The translations under genes were made by a program, and so were the position numbers. DNA of 64,000 nt from contig NZ_JALLIY010000024.1 of assembly GCF_023242315.1 (NCBI RefSeq), positions 1 through 64,000 on the forward strand, read 5' to 3'. The notes under the pieces are model-generated. The model was given only the letters and a program-made list of their open reading frames with translations, was not told the origin of the DNA and did no database searches. Positions 18,785-27,893 of this stretch are shown here, piece by piece. This DNA comes from Pseudomonas sp. MWU13-2105. GTDB taxonomy: Bacteria > Pseudomonadota > Gammaproteobacteria > Pseudomonadales > Pseudomonadaceae. Each line of letters opens with the position of its first letter. Within the stretch, counting starts at the first letter, position 1.

Positions 18785-20052
18785 TCGGCTGGATCCGCTC
18801 TGGCACGCCCCCCAGCCTGCGCTCGGTGCTGGGTCGCGGGCACCTGCTGGCGGCCATGGCCGCGGTGGGCCTGGTGAGTGTCTCGCTGACCTTTCTCGGC
18901 GTGCTGGCCCTGCGGGTCTATGCCGAGCATAACCTGCAACTGATCGCCCGCTCCATCAGCTACACCGTGGAAGCCGCGGTGGTGTTCAACGACAGCAGCG
19001 CGGTCACCGAGGCCTTGGCCTTGATCGCCGAGACCGAGGAAGTGGCCGATGCCGAAGTCTTCGATGCCCACGGTCACTTGTTGGCGCGCTGGCAGCGGCC
19101 GGAAACCGGTTTGCTCTCCGAGGTGGAGATGCAACTGGCGCGGGCCCTGCTCGAACAACCGATCCGTCTGGCGATTGTGCATCAGGACCGCGAGGTCGGT
19201 AGCATCCGCCTGACCGGGCATGGCGGCAGCCTGCTGCGTTTCCTGATCAGCGGTCTACTCGGTATTGTGGTTTGCAGCGCCCTGGCGGCGTGGCTCGGGC
19301 TGTACCTGGCGCGGCGTCTGCTGCGCGGCATTATCGGCCCGTTGCGCAGCCTGGCCGAGGTGGCCCACGCCGCGCGCGTCGACCGGGCCTTCGACCGGCG
19401 TGTGCCGCCGGCGCAAATTGCCGAGCTGGACAACCTCGGCACCGACTTCAACGCCCTGCTCGACGAATTGGAGTCCTGGCAGACCCATCTGCGCAGCGAA
19501 AACGAATCCCTGGCCCATCAGGCCAGCCATGACAGCCTGACCGGCCTGCCGAACCGGGCTTTCTTCGAAGGCCGGCTGATGCGCGCGTTGCGCAATGCCG
19601 CCAAGCAGGGCGAGCGGGTCGGCGTGCTGTTTCTCGACAGTGATCGCTTCAAGCAGATCAATGACAACTTCGGCCATGCGGCCGGCGATGCGGTGCTGGT
19701 CGCCGTAGCCACGCGGGTGCGTGCGCAGCTGCGCGAAGAGGATCTGGTGGCGCGCCTGGGCGGTGATGAATTCGCCGTACTGCTCACGCCGTTGCACAAG
19801 ATCGAAGACGCCCAGCGCATTGCCGACAAGATAATTGCCAGCATGGACGCTCCCATTGCGGTGCCCGGCGAGGCCCAGGTGCTGACCTCGCTGAGTATCG
19901 GCATCGCGGTTTATCCCGACCATGGCGCGACCCCGGGCGCGCTGCTCAACGCCGCCGATGCGGCGATGTACCACGCCAAGCGCCTCGCCCGAGGCGGGCA
20001 ACACACGGCGGAGTCGGAGCACCCCGTCGCCACTGTTCAAACCAGGAGTTGA
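18781..20052 (+). CDS. yfiN: YfiN (TpbB), membrane diguanylate cyclase
   Basis: A 423-residue inner-membrane enzyme that makes c-di-GMP from two GTP. Transmembrane helices lie at about residues 22-46 and 152-176, enclosing a periplasmic PAS-like sensor that YfiR grips. A HAMP-like linker and coiled coil follow, then a GGDEF domain with the intact GGDEF motif near residue 327 and an inhibitory RxxD site (REED) exactly five residues before it. There is no EAL domain. The gene overlaps yfiR and is followed after four bases by yfiB. The presence of both catalytic and product-inhibition motifs indicates an active, feedback-limited cyclase. Confidence 0.92.
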   Translation: MIGWIRSGTPPSLRSVLGRGHLLAAMAAVGLVSVSLTFLGVLALRVYAEHNLQLIARSISYTVEAAVVFNDSSAVTEALALIAETEEVADAEVFDAHGHLLARWQRPETGLLSEVEMQLARALLEQPIRLAIVHQDREVGSIRLTGHGGSLLRFLISGLLGIVVCSALAAWLGLYLARRLLRGIIGPLRSLAEVAHAARVDRAFDRRVPPAQIAELDNLGTDFNALLDELESWQTHLRSENESLAHQASHDSLTGLPNRAFFEGRLMRALRNAAKQGERVGVLFLDSDRFKQINDNFGHAAGDAVLVAVATRVRAQLREEDLVARLGGDEFAVLLTPLHKIEDAQRIADKIIASMDAPIAVPGEAQVLTSLSIGIAVYPDHGATPGALLNAADAAMYHAKRLARGGQHTAESEHPVATVQTRS

Positions 20053-20056
20053 ACCC

Positions 20057-20560
20057 TTGTACACACTGACTCGCCAGACCCTGCGTTTTTTCACCCTGGC
20101 CCTGTTCACCGCGCTGCTGGCGCTGGCCGGCTGCCAGACCGCGCCGCCCAAAGGCCTGAGCGCGGCGCAGATCACCGTGCTCAAGCAACAGGGCTTCCAA
20201 CTGACCGATGAGGGCTGGGCCTTCGGCCTGTCGGGCAAGGTGTTGTTCGGCAGTGACCTGGAGGTGTTGAACAAGGAAAGCCACGATATCGTCGAGCGCA
20301 TCGCCAAGGCCCTGTTGGGCGTGGGGATCGAGCGGGTGCGGGTGGACGGGCATACCGATGCCTCGGGCAAGGAGTCCTATAACGAACAGCTCTCCGTGCG
20401 TCGGGCCAACAGCGTGGCTACGGTGCTGGAGCAGACGGGGATGAAACACGCGAATATCCAGTTGCGCGGCTTTGGCAGCCGCGTGCCGGTAGCCAGCAAC
20501 AGCACGGTAGAGGGGCGTACCGAGAACCGTCGGGTGTCGATTGTGGTGATTGCCGACTGA
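20057..20560 (+). CDS. yfiB: YfiB, OmpA-like outer-membrane lipoprotein that sequesters YfiR
   Basis: A 167-residue lipoprotein with lipobox LALAGC (modified Cys near residue 25), a linker, and an OmpA C-terminal peptidoglycan-binding domain (VDGHTDASGKESYNEQLSVR, then RGFGSRVPVA and NRRVSIVV). In P. aeruginosa YfiB captures YfiR at the outer membrane and so activates YfiN. The start is inferred to be TTG 20057, because AGGAG lies eight bases before it and the translation from there gives a proper signal peptide. An ATG-initiated frame at 19922 would place 45 unrelated residues in front. It closes the yfiRNB operon. Confidence 0.9.
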   Translation: MYTLTRQTLRFFTLALFTALLALAGCQTAPPKGLSAAQITVLKQQGFQLTDEGWAFGLSGKVLFGSDLEVLNKESHDIVERIAKALLGVGIERVRVDGHTDASGKESYNEQLSVRRANSVATVLEQTGMKHANIQLRGFGSRVPVASNSTVEGRTENRRVSIVVIAD

Positions 20561-20722
20561 GCGACGCCCGTCACCTCGGCACTGCCCGGGCGCGGTCTTT
20601 AGCGGCGTGGTGAGCCGCGTGACAGCGGTTGAAATAATTGGCTTCCGTCCTTTCTCGATGCACCTGCATGCGGGTATAAGGATGGGCCCTCTCAGGAGGG
20701 AGTCGACTGAGAGGATGTTTCA

Positions 20723-21844
20723 ATGCTTCAAGTTCAATGGGCCAGCCACGCTGCGTCTGTTCCCGCCACACTGTGGGAAAGCTGTTTTAGCGGTGTCGAA
20801 GGTCGTTGGTGGTATGAAGCCCTGGAAGACGGTGGGCTTGAAGATCAGTTCGAATTTGCCTACGCGATTCTGGAGAAAGATGGGCAGCCGATTGGCGTGG
20901 CTCCCACGTTCATCATGAACGTGCCCATGGAGTTGGTCGTCCCGCCCATCATTGCGAAGATGCTCCGGGTGATCCCCGCACTGCGTTACCAGCGCACCCT
21001 GTTTGTCGGCTCACCTTGCTCCGACGAGGGCACCATCGGCTTGCTGCCGGGTTATCCGCTGGCGGATATCGTCGGCCCGTTGCAAGACGCGCTGAGCCGG
21101 CGGGCGAAAGCCAAGAACGCGGCGATGATGGTCTGGAAGGACTTTGGCGAGGAGCAGAAAGCGGCGTTTGAAGGGTTGTGCGAAAGCCACGGGCTGTTTC
21201 CCATGGTGAGTTTTCCGGGAACGGCGGTCGATCTGGCCCCGGGTGGTTTCGAGGGCTATCTGAAGACCCTCAAAAGCCGCCACCGGTATCTGCTGAAAAA
21301 GAAACTCAAGCACGGTCTGGCGCCGGGGCCCCTGGCAGTGCGGGTCGTGCAGCAACCGGATGCAGCAACGTTGCAAGAGTTGTACAGTCTCTTCCTGCAA
21401 ACCTACGAGAAGGGCAAGACCAAATTCGAAAAGCTCACGTTCGAGTTCTTTCGCCAGATTGCCCTCAAGCCCGAGGCGCATTTCATCCTGTTGCGCGATG
21501 AAAAGACCGGCAAGATGGTGGCGTTCATGCTCTGCTTCCTGCTCGGTGACAAGGCGATCAACAAGTTCATCGGCATCGATTACCAGGCGGACAAGCAGTT
21601 GCACCTGTATTTCCAGCTATGGGAGCAGGCGGTGAAGTGGTCCTACAGTGTCGGCGCCATTCGTCTGGACAGTGGCCAGACCGGCTATCGGGTCAAGCGC
21701 GAACTCGGCCACCAGTTGGTTGCGCTGGACTGCTATTGCCGCCATCGCAATCCGTTGCTGCATCGGGTCTTCGGTGCGGTGGCCAAGGGCATTACCTGGC
21801 AAAGCCTGGACCCGGATCTGCGGACGATGGCCGAGGAGCAGTAG
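20723..21844 (+). CDS. FemAB/GNAT-like acyltransferase of unknown substrate
   Basis: A 373-residue cytoplasmic protein. The central and C-terminal part (LKSRHRYLLKKKLKHG, LYSLFLQTYEKGKTKFEKL, then KINKF-like strands and LDSGQTGYRVKRELG) resembles the second GNAT fold of FemAB-type or BioF2-like acyltransferases, which move an acyl or aminoacyl group onto an amine. No signal peptide is visible. AGGA lies 9 bp upstream of ATG 20723. It stands alone between yfiB and the convergent EamA gene, so context says little. The family call is from fold-level features only; the true acceptor and donor are unknown. Confidence 0.6.
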   Translation: MLQVQWASHAASVPATLWESCFSGVEGRWWYEALEDGGLEDQFEFAYAILEKDGQPIGVAPTFIMNVPMELVVPPIIAKMLRVIPALRYQRTLFVGSPCSDEGTIGLLPGYPLADIVGPLQDALSRRAKAKNAAMMVWKDFGEEQKAAFEGLCESHGLFPMVSFPGTAVDLAPGGFEGYLKTLKSRHRYLLKKKLKHGLAPGPLAVRVVQQPDAATLQELYSLFLQTYEKGKTKFEKLTFEFFRQIALKPEAHFILLRDEKTGKMVAFMLCFLLGDKAINKFIGIDYQADKQLHLYFQLWEQAVKWSYSVGAIRLDSGQTGYRVKRELGHQLVALDCYCRHRNPLLHRVFGAVAKGITWQSLDPDLRTMAEEQ

Positions 21845-21867
21845 CCGCGGTTATTGGCGTATCCCGT

Positions 21868-22743
21868 TCAGGCGCGGCGCAACGGTGTGGTCCAGCGTTC
21901 CGAGAGGATCACCCCGCCAAGGGTCAGCGCCCCGCCCAGCAGGTGATACCGCGCCAACTCTTCGTGCAGGACCACGGCGGCGATCAGCGCGGTGATCAGC
22001 GGTAGCAGGTTGAAGAACAGCGTGGTCCGGCTCGGCCCCAGGGTGGCCACCGATTTCATCCACGCCAGTGGCGCCAGCATCGACGCCAGCAGGCAGGCAT
22101 ACAGCACCAGCCCGAGGTTGTGCAGGTTCGGTCCGGTCTTCGGCGACAGCCAGAACAGCGGGAACAACACCACCACCGCTACCAGCACCTGCAGGTACAG
22201 CAGCACCAGGGGCGGCAGGCGCAGTTGCCATTTTTTCAGCAGGGTGCTGTAGATCGCATAGGCCAGGGTGGCGATCAGCATCATCGCGTCGCCCAGGTTC
22301 ACGCCATGGCTGAGCAGTGCTGCCAGGCTGCCGCTCGACACCACCACCAGCACCCCGGAAAACGACAGCAGCGCCCCGGCCAGCGCGCCGGCGGTCAGGC
22401 GCTGGCCGAGGGTGAGGATGGCCAGGGTCAACGACATCAAGGGCATCAACGACAGGATGATGCCCATGTTGGTGGCGGAGGTCAGGGTCGCGGCGAAGTA
22501 CGCCAGGCTCTGGTAGACCGCCATGCCGAGTACCCCGAGCACGAAGATCCGGCCCAGGTTCGGGCGGATCTGGCTCCAGTGCGCCATGACCGGCCTGAGC
22601 ATGAACGGGGTGAACAACAGGCCCGCCAGCAACCAGCGGTAGAAGCCGATCTCCGCCGGGAAGATCGCGCCGACCGCCAGCTTGTTGACCACGGTATTGC
22701 CGGCCCAGATCAGGATCGCCAGCAGAGGGAAAGCGTATTGCAT
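21868..22743 (-). CDS. EamA-family drug/metabolite exporter (10 TM)
   Basis: A 291-residue integral membrane protein with two five-helix EamA repeats; the first starts at LLAILIWAGNTVVNKLA with FYRWLLAGLLF, and the second at NLGDAMMLIATLAYAIYSTL. Such RhaT/EamA proteins usually export amino acids or other metabolites. It is transcribed divergently from the AraC-family regulator gene starting at 22845, with about 100 bp between them, so the regulator probably controls it. The last residues (RWTTPLRRA) form a short basic tail. Substrate unknown. Confidence 0.85.
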   Translation of the reverse strand: MQYAFPLLAILIWAGNTVVNKLAVGAIFPAEIGFYRWLLAGLLFTPFMLRPVMAHWSQIRPNLGRIFVLGVLGMAVYQSLAYFAATLTSATNMGIILSLMPLMSLTLAILTLGQRLTAGALAGALLSFSGVLVVVSSGSLAALLSHGVNLGDAMMLIATLAYAIYSTLLKKWQLRLPPLVLLYLQVLVAVVVLFPLFWLSPKTGPNLHNLGLVLYACLLASMLAPLAWMKSVATLGPSRTTLFFNLLPLITALIAAVVLHEELARYHLLGGALTLGGVILSERWTTPLRRA

Positions 22744-22844
22744 GGGGTGTTACAACCAGAATCGTCAATGAGCAGGGATTATCCTCGTGTCTGGATAAAA
22801 GCCTATACTTCGATCCAGTCAATCTGCGTTGGAATCCGGACAGC

Positions 22845-23630
22845 ATGGGCAAGCGCTACATCGATATCCCCGATTTTCCCTGTTTGCCGGCCCCGGTGTA
22901 CTTCCGCTATGCCGAGTTCGGCCCCGACCGCCATGCGGCGGCCCATTGTCATCCCTGGGGTTCCCTCGACTATGTGTCCCATGGCGTCATCCATTACGAG
23001 GTTGCCGGCCGGCGGTTCATGTCGCCGTCGCGCTACGCGCTGTGGATACCGCCGAACACCGTGCACAGCTCCCACAATGCCCAGGCGATTGTCTACCGCT
23101 CGGTGTACCTGGCCGAGGAGCATTGTCGCGATCTGCCCGCCGAGGCGAGCACCCTGGCCATCAGCGATATTCTCAAGTCGATCCTCAATGACTTCGCCCG
23201 GCGCGATATGAAAATTCCCACCACGCCTGCGGATGTGCGCCTGGCGCAAGTGTTGGTGGACCAGTTGCACCAGGCCAAGGTGCAGCATGGTTACCTGCCG
23301 TACTCCGACGATCCGGCCTTGCTCAGGGTGTTGGAAGGATTGCAACAGGATCCGGCGGACAATCGCCCGTTGGCGCAGTGGGCCGCGCAGTTGCACGTCA
23401 GCGAGAGAACCCTGGCCCGGCTGTTTGTCCGCGAGCTGGGGGTCGGCTTCGGTGAGTGGCGCCAGCGCCTGCGCTTTATCGGCGCGCTGCAGGCCCTGGA
23501 AGGCAGTCGCAGCGTGCAGGAGATCGCCTTCGATCTGGGTTACAGCACCGCTTCGGCGTTCATTGCGATGTTCCAGCGCCAGGCCGGGTGTTCGCCGGAG
23601 CAGTACCGGCGCCAGGCGCGCACGGCCTAG
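22845..23630 (+). CDS. AraC-family transcriptional regulator with N-terminal cupin
   Basis: A 261-residue regulator. Residues about 10-110 form a cupin-like ligand-binding domain (CHPWGSLDYVSHGVIHYEVA, then YALWIPPNTVHSSHN). Residues about 160-258 hold two helix-turn-helix units (WAAQLHVSERTLARLFVREL and EIAFDLGYSTASAFIAMFQR), followed by the AraC ending GCSPEQYRRQ. The divergent EamA exporter gene is the likely target. The inducer is not evident. The ATG at 22845 gives the standard length for this subgroup. Confidence 0.88.
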   Translation: MGKRYIDIPDFPCLPAPVYFRYAEFGPDRHAAAHCHPWGSLDYVSHGVIHYEVAGRRFMSPSRYALWIPPNTVHSSHNAQAIVYRSVYLAEEHCRDLPAEASTLAISDILKSILNDFARRDMKIPTTPADVRLAQVLVDQLHQAKVQHGYLPYSDDPALLRVLEGLQQDPADNRPLAQWAAQLHVSERTLARLFVRELGVGFGEWRQRLRFIGALQALEGSRSVQEIAFDLGYSTASAFIAMFQRQAGCSPEQYRRQARTA

Positions 23631-23714
23631 CCTGGCGCTGCTGGATGTGTAACAGCGTTTGTCTACACTGAAGGCATGCCGTGCCCTTCGGTACGGTAAC
23701 AAGGAGAAAACTCC

Positions 23715-24080
23715 ATGAAGATGCTTCGTATCCCATTGTTGTTGATCGGCTTGTTACTTTGCTCGCAGAGCTTTGCGGCGACGGCTCAGCAAAGCAAGAT
23801 GGCCACTTGCAACGCGGACGCCAAGACCCAGAACCTTGCGGGTGACGCACGCAAGGCCTTTATGAGTAATTGCCTGAAAGCCGCGCCGGCCGCTGCAGCG
23901 GCTACGCCTGCCGCCACTCCGGCGGTCACGCCGACGACCAAGCCCGCCACCGCGGCCGCGCCGGCCAAGGTGCTGACCCCGCAACAGCAGAAGATGAAGG
24001 ACTGCAATGCCAACCGACCCCAGGGGCTCAAGGGTGATGCGTACAAGACCTACATCAGCAATTGCCTGAAGAAAAAGTAG
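23715..24080 (+). CDS. psiF: PsiF-family exported protein with two PsiF repeats
   Basis: A 121-residue protein with a signal peptide (MKMLRIPLLLIGLLLCSQSFA). Two copies of the PsiF repeat flank an Ala/Pro/Thr linker: KMATCNADAKTQNLAGDARK-AFMSNCLK near residues 29-56 and KMKDCNANRPQGLKGDAYKT-YISNCLK near residues 94-119. Each has two cysteines. E. coli PsiF is phosphate-starvation inducible, but its role is unknown, and I see no clear Pho box upstream here. AGGAG lies eight bases before the ATG. It is a stand-alone gene. Confidence 0.85.
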   Translation: MKMLRIPLLLIGLLLCSQSFAATAQQSKMATCNADAKTQNLAGDARKAFMSNCLKAAPAAAAATPAATPAVTPTTKPATAAAPAKVLTPQQQKMKDCNANRPQGLKGDAYKTYISNCLKKK

Positions 24081-24285
24081 TTTCGGCTTGGCTTGAGACG
24101 TGCTTTTTACTGACGGGCTTTGCGGCAAGCCCCGCCGCCGCGAAATTTCATGATTCTGCGTCGTCTGCCTGTCACAACCGCCCATTAAGATGCCAGGCCA
24201 CCGTCCTTCTGGCACCTGCCGCTGGTCCTGCCAGGAGAACGCTGGCAGACTGCCTGTCTTTTCGCGCCGTTCTTTTTGAGGCTGT

Positions 24286-25296
24286 ATGTCAGCGTTTTCC
24301 CAGCGTTACGTAGTCCTGGCCAGTTTGATCCTTGTTTTCGGTGGGTTGTTGCTGGCATTGCCGTTGCGGTTGTTGCCCAGTCTGTTGGCCGGGCTGTTGG
24401 TATTCGAGTTGGTCAACATGCTCACGCCCAAGCTTGAGCACCTGATTGCCGGGCGGCGTGCGCGCTGGCTGGCGGTGGCGTTGCTGGGCACCCTGATCGT
24501 CAGTGTGCTGAGCCTGATCTTTGCCGGGGCCATCAGTTTCCTGCTGCACGAAGCGGAAAACCCCGGCGCCTCCCTCGGCAAGTTCATGGTGGTGGTGGAC
24601 AAGGCGCGTGGACAATTGCCGCCGTTTATCGACGCCTATCTGCCAGCCAGCGCGGCCGAGTTCCAGGTCGCTATCGGCGAATGGCTGAGCAAGCACCTGA
24701 GCGAGCTGCAACTGGTGGGCAAGGACGCCGCGCATATGTTCGTGACCCTGTTGATCGGCATGGTGCTGGGGGCGATCGTGGCCCTGCAGCATGCATCGGA
24801 CGTTACCCAGCGCAAGCCCCTGGCGGCAGCGTTGTTCGACCGCCTGCGCCTGCTGGTGCAGGCGTTCCGCAATATCGTCTTCGCGCAGATCAAGATCTCG
24901 GCCCTGAACACTGCGTTCACCGCGATCTTCCTGGCGGTGATCCTGCCGCTGTTCGGGATCAAGCTGCCGTTGACCAAGACCCTGATCGTGCTGACCTTCC
25001 TGCTCGGGCTGTTGCCGGTGATCGGCAACCTGATGTCCAACACCCTGATCACCATCGTCGGCCTGTCGTTGTCGATCTGGGTCGCGGCGGCGGCGTTGGG
25101 CTACCTGATGTTTATCCACAAGCTGGAGTACTTCCTCAACGCGCGGATCGTCGGCGGGCAGATCAGTGCCAAGTCCTGGGAACTGCTGATGGCCATGCTG
25201 GTGTTCGAGGCGGCGTTCGGCCTGCCGGGGGTGGTGGCGGGACCGATCTATTATGCGTACATCAAGAGCGAGCTGAAGCTGGCTGAGCTGGTCTGA
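24286..25296 (+). CDS. AI-2E-family (YhhT/TqsA-like) membrane permease
   Basis: A 336-residue polytopic inner-membrane protein of the AI-2E transporter family. It has the N-terminal two-helix hairpin (LALPLRLLPSLLAGLLVFEL), a long amphipathic central part (VVVDKARGQLPPFIDAYLPA), and the conserved C-terminal block KLPLTKTLIVLTFLLGLLPV then PVIGNLMSNTL and FEAAFGLPGVVAGPIYYAYI. Relatives export autoinducer-2 or act as sodium/proton-linked efflux proteins, so the name should not be read as proof of AI-2 transport. The gene stands alone; 24081-24285 upstream carries no gene. Confidence 0.85.
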   Translation: MSAFSQRYVVLASLILVFGGLLLALPLRLLPSLLAGLLVFELVNMLTPKLEHLIAGRRARWLAVALLGTLIVSVLSLIFAGAISFLLHEAENPGASLGKFMVVVDKARGQLPPFIDAYLPASAAEFQVAIGEWLSKHLSELQLVGKDAAHMFVTLLIGMVLGAIVALQHASDVTQRKPLAAALFDRLRLLVQAFRNIVFAQIKISALNTAFTAIFLAVILPLFGIKLPLTKTLIVLTFLLGLLPVIGNLMSNTLITIVGLSLSIWVAAAALGYLMFIHKLEYFLNARIVGGQISAKSWELLMAMLVFEAAFGLPGVVAGPIYYAYIKSELKLAELV

Positions 25297-25637
25297 CGCG
25301 ACTGGCGTCACTCCAGCAGGAGCGGTTTGCCGGCGATGCGGCCGACAGGGTTGGCATCGCCTTTCCCCCAGCACAGAGACCTGTGCTGTTCAGAAAGTTT
25401 CAAGACGAAACATGTCCTACCGCGACCTGAGCAATAGGGCGCGTAAGTCAGGGCTGTATCCGACTGTCCCTGTTCAATTGGGCCTAATTCGTCCACCGCT
25501 CCTGTTACGTAACATTCCATTCTGAATTGAGCTATTCGCCCCGCATTCCTTATCCATGCAAGTGCGCAAGCGTGCGTGTCGGAAAAGTGTCTTTTGACTT
25601 TCGCTCAGTCTTTATTTCTCAGATGGAGTCGTTTCCC
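25297..25637. promoter_or_regulatory. 341-bp leader region with a perfect 12-bp palindrome
   Basis: No gene is convincing in this gap. It contains the perfect palindrome TGTTACGTAACA at 25503-25514, a candidate operator, about 125 bp before the start of the outer-membrane protein gene. A TTGACT hexamer lies near 25592 but has no good -10 partner. A 70-codon minus-strand frame (25308-25520) overlapping the palindrome has no recognisable features and is not called. Confidence 0.4.
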
Positions 25638-26381
25638 ATGCTCACTCAATTGATCATCACCTCCGCGGCCGTTGCCTTGATGACAACGCCCTTGCTGGCA
25701 ATGGCCGCTACGTCCACCGACCCGGTTTCCCAATTCGGTATCCTGGGCACCTATAACAACTTCAGCTTCAATGGCGCCGGCCAGAGCGAGAAAGACTCGC
25801 TGCCCGAGGCAGGCCTGTTCTATAACTTCGGCAACAAGATGACCGCCGAGGCCGGTTTTATCTATCAGGCGGGGATTGACATGAAGTCCGGCAAGGAGCA
25901 TGGCGACAAGCTCAGGGATCTGCAGGGTGATCTGGATCTGGGCTGGCGCATGGCCCTGGGTGAGCGTGACTCCCTCGATCTGATCGGTGGCGGTGGCTAC
26001 ACACGCAGTCGCTATACGACCAGCCTCGGCCGCTACGAGATGGGTCTGGTTGGCCGTTCGCCCTTCCTCAAGGCGGCAATGGGTTATACCCACCGCTTTG
26101 ATTCCGCCACCCTGCGCCTGGAGGCGGGGGTTCGGCGCACGAGCGAAAGTGATTTGAAACTCAAGGTCAACGGCGTGGATGTGACGAGCGCCGATTTGAA
26201 AGATCGGAGCAATCCTTATGCACAGGCCGACTTTCTATTCAATCAGCACGGTTCGTTGCCGGTGATCACCGGGGTTTACTACAGCCAGACCGGCTATCAG
26301 TTGAATATCAACGACAACCTGGCCCGGAAGGTCAGACTTCAGCGTGATGAGTTTGGGGCCAGGGTCGGTATCGTGTTCTGA
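25638..26381 (+). CDS. Predicted outer-membrane beta-barrel protein
   Basis: A 247-residue exported protein. The signal peptide is MLTQLIITSAAVALMTTPLL ending at AMAA. The mature sequence shows alternating amphipathic strands (FGILGTYNNFSFNG, AGLFYNFGNKMTAEAGFIYQ, LDLIGGGGYTRSRYTT, LRLEAGVRRTSE) and ends FGARVGIVF with a terminal Phe, the recognition signal of outer-membrane proteins. ATG 25638 is preferred over ATG 25623 because GGAG lies nine bases before it and it gives a standard signal peptide. It is not close enough to a named porin for a function to be given; an 8- to 12-stranded OmpW/OmpX-like barrel is plausible. It is a single gene. Confidence 0.75.
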   Translation: MLTQLIITSAAVALMTTPLLAMAATSTDPVSQFGILGTYNNFSFNGAGQSEKDSLPEAGLFYNFGNKMTAEAGFIYQAGIDMKSGKEHGDKLRDLQGDLDLGWRMALGERDSLDLIGGGGYTRSRYTTSLGRYEMGLVGRSPFLKAAMGYTHRFDSATLRLEAGVRRTSESDLKLKVNGVDVTSADLKDRSNPYAQADFLFNQHGSLPVITGVYYSQTGYQLNINDNLARKVRLQRDEFGARVGIVF

Positions 26382-26409
26382 GAACATACTGAAAACACCA
26401 CAAAACCCT

Positions 26410-26491
26410 GTAGGGGCCAGCTTGCCGGCGATAGCGGCCGTTCAGGCGATGCAAGGCTCACTGGCCGCATCGCCAGCAAGCCGGCTCCTAC
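26410..26491. repeat. REPIN, GTAGGAGC..GCCGGCGAT subtype
   Basis: Arm GTAGGGGCCAGCTTGCCGGC (26410 on) pairs with the inverted arm ending GCAAGCCGGCTCCTAC at 26491. The spacer is about 36 bp. It lies between the convergent barrel-protein and yegD genes and could also help end transcription there. Confidence 0.75.
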
Positions 26492-26523
26492 GGGGGGCGC
26501 GTGTCAGTTCAGCTCCCTGGGGT

Positions 26524-27789
26524 TCAGCCGTAGCGCTTCTTCGCTTCGATCGCCAGGCCGCTGCCGATGCTGCCGAAGATATTGCCTTCCACATGCCGGG
26601 CGTTGGGCAACATCGCCGAGACGCTCTGGCGCAGTGCCGGAATGGCGCTGGAACCGCCGGTGAAGAACACCGTGTCGACCTGCGCGACCCCGACCCCGGC
26701 ATCGCCGAGCAACTGGCTGACACTGTTGCGGATGCGCTCCAGCAGGTTGTCGATGGCCGACTCGAACAGGGCCCGGCTCAACTCCACGCTCAAGCCCGGT
26801 TCGATGCGATCCAGTGGCACATGGCGCTGTGCGGCATGGGTCAGCTCGATCTTGGTTTCCTCGATTTCCATCGCCAGCCAGTGTCCGGCGCGCTGTTCGA
26901 TCAGCTTGAACAGGCGATCGATACCGCCGGTGTCCTCGATGTCGTAGCGCATGCTACCCAGGGCCAGGTGGGTTTTCTGCGAGTACACCGAGTTGATCGT
27001 GTGCCAGGTCGCCAGGTTCATGTGATGACTGGTGGGCATATAGGCGCCGCTCTTCATCCGGCTGCCGTAGCCGAACAGCGGCATCACGCCGGCCAGCGAA
27101 AGTTGCTTGTCGAAGTCGGTCCCGCCGATGTGCACGCCGCCGGTGGCGAGGATATCGTCGTGACGGTTGTCCAGGCCCCGACGCTCCGGTGACAGGCGCA
27201 CCAGGGAGAAGTCCGAGGTACCGCCGCCGATGTCGACGATCAGCACCAGTTCCTCGCGGTCCAGGGTCGACTCGTAGTCGAAAGCCGCGGCGATCGGCTC
27301 GTACTGGAAGGACACCTCCTTGAAACCGAGCTTCTTCGCCACTTCGGCCAGGGTGTCCTCGGCTTCCTGGTCGGCGGCCGGGTCTTCGTCGACGAAGAAT
27401 ACCGGGCGGCCCAGCACCACTTGCTCGAACTCACGACCGGCGGTGGCTTCGGCGCGCAGCTTCAACTGGCCGATAAACAGCCCGAGCAGGTCCTTGAACG
27501 GCATCGCCGTGCCGAGCACGCTGGTGTCGTGCTTGATCAGCTTGGAGCCCAGCAGGCTCTTGAGCGAGCGCATCAGCCGGCCTTCGTAGCCTTCCAGGTA
27601 CTCGTGCAGGGCCAACCGGCCATAGACCGGGCGGCGCTCCTCGAAGTTGAAAAAGACCACCGACGGCAGGGTGATCTTGTCGTCTTCCAGCGCGATCAGC
27701 GTTTCCATGCCGGGGCGGATCCAGCCGACGGTGGAGTTGGAGGTGCCGAAGTCGATACCGCAGGCACGGGCGCCAGAGGCGTTGTTCAT
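26524..27789 (-). CDS. yegD: Hsp70-like chaperone, YegD family
   Basis: A 421-residue actin-fold ATPase of the YegD group of Hsp70-like proteins. The phosphate-1 loop is CGIDFGTSNSTVGW at the N-terminus; the phosphate-2 loop is IVDIGGGTSDFSLVRL near residues 185-200; and GGSSAIPALRQS near the C-terminus is the adenosine motif. It has the nucleotide-binding domain but no canonical DnaK substrate-binding domain. It is transcribed divergently from cbpA-cbpM, which encode a DnaJ-like protein and its modulator, suggesting a shared chaperone function, though YegD partners are not established. Confidence 0.85.
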   Translation of the reverse strand: MNNASGARACGIDFGTSNSTVGWIRPGMETLIALEDDKITLPSVVFFNFEERRPVYGRLALHEYLEGYEGRLMRSLKSLLGSKLIKHDTSVLGTAMPFKDLLGLFIGQLKLRAEATAGREFEQVVLGRPVFFVDEDPAADQEAEDTLAEVAKKLGFKEVSFQYEPIAAAFDYESTLDREELVLIVDIGGGTSDFSLVRLSPERRGLDNRHDDILATGGVHIGGTDFDKQLSLAGVMPLFGYGSRMKSGAYMPTSHHMNLATWHTINSVYSQKTHLALGSMRYDIEDTGGIDRLFKLIEQRAGHWLAMEIEETKIELTHAAQRHVPLDRIEPGLSVELSRALFESAIDNLLERIRNSVSQLLGDAGVGVAQVDTVFFTGGSSAIPALRQSVSAMLPNARHVEGNIFGSIGSGLAIEAKKRYG

Positions 27790-27893
27790 GGTGTTCGGGT
27801 TCCGGTTGCAAAACGGCCGCGCAGTGTATGCCAGTCGCGCACGGATTCGAAGGCCGGTGATCCGTTAAATAGCGGTTCTTGTAACGGATTGGA

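Noticed and set aside
24115..24132. GGGCTT-TGCGGC-AAGCCC hairpin after psiF as a terminator
   Set aside because: Only a 6-bp stem and no following T-tract; too weak to annotate.
25308..25520. 70-codon minus-strand ORF in the leader of the barrel gene
   Set aside because: No domain, no clear ribosome-binding site, and it overlaps a palindromic operator-like site.
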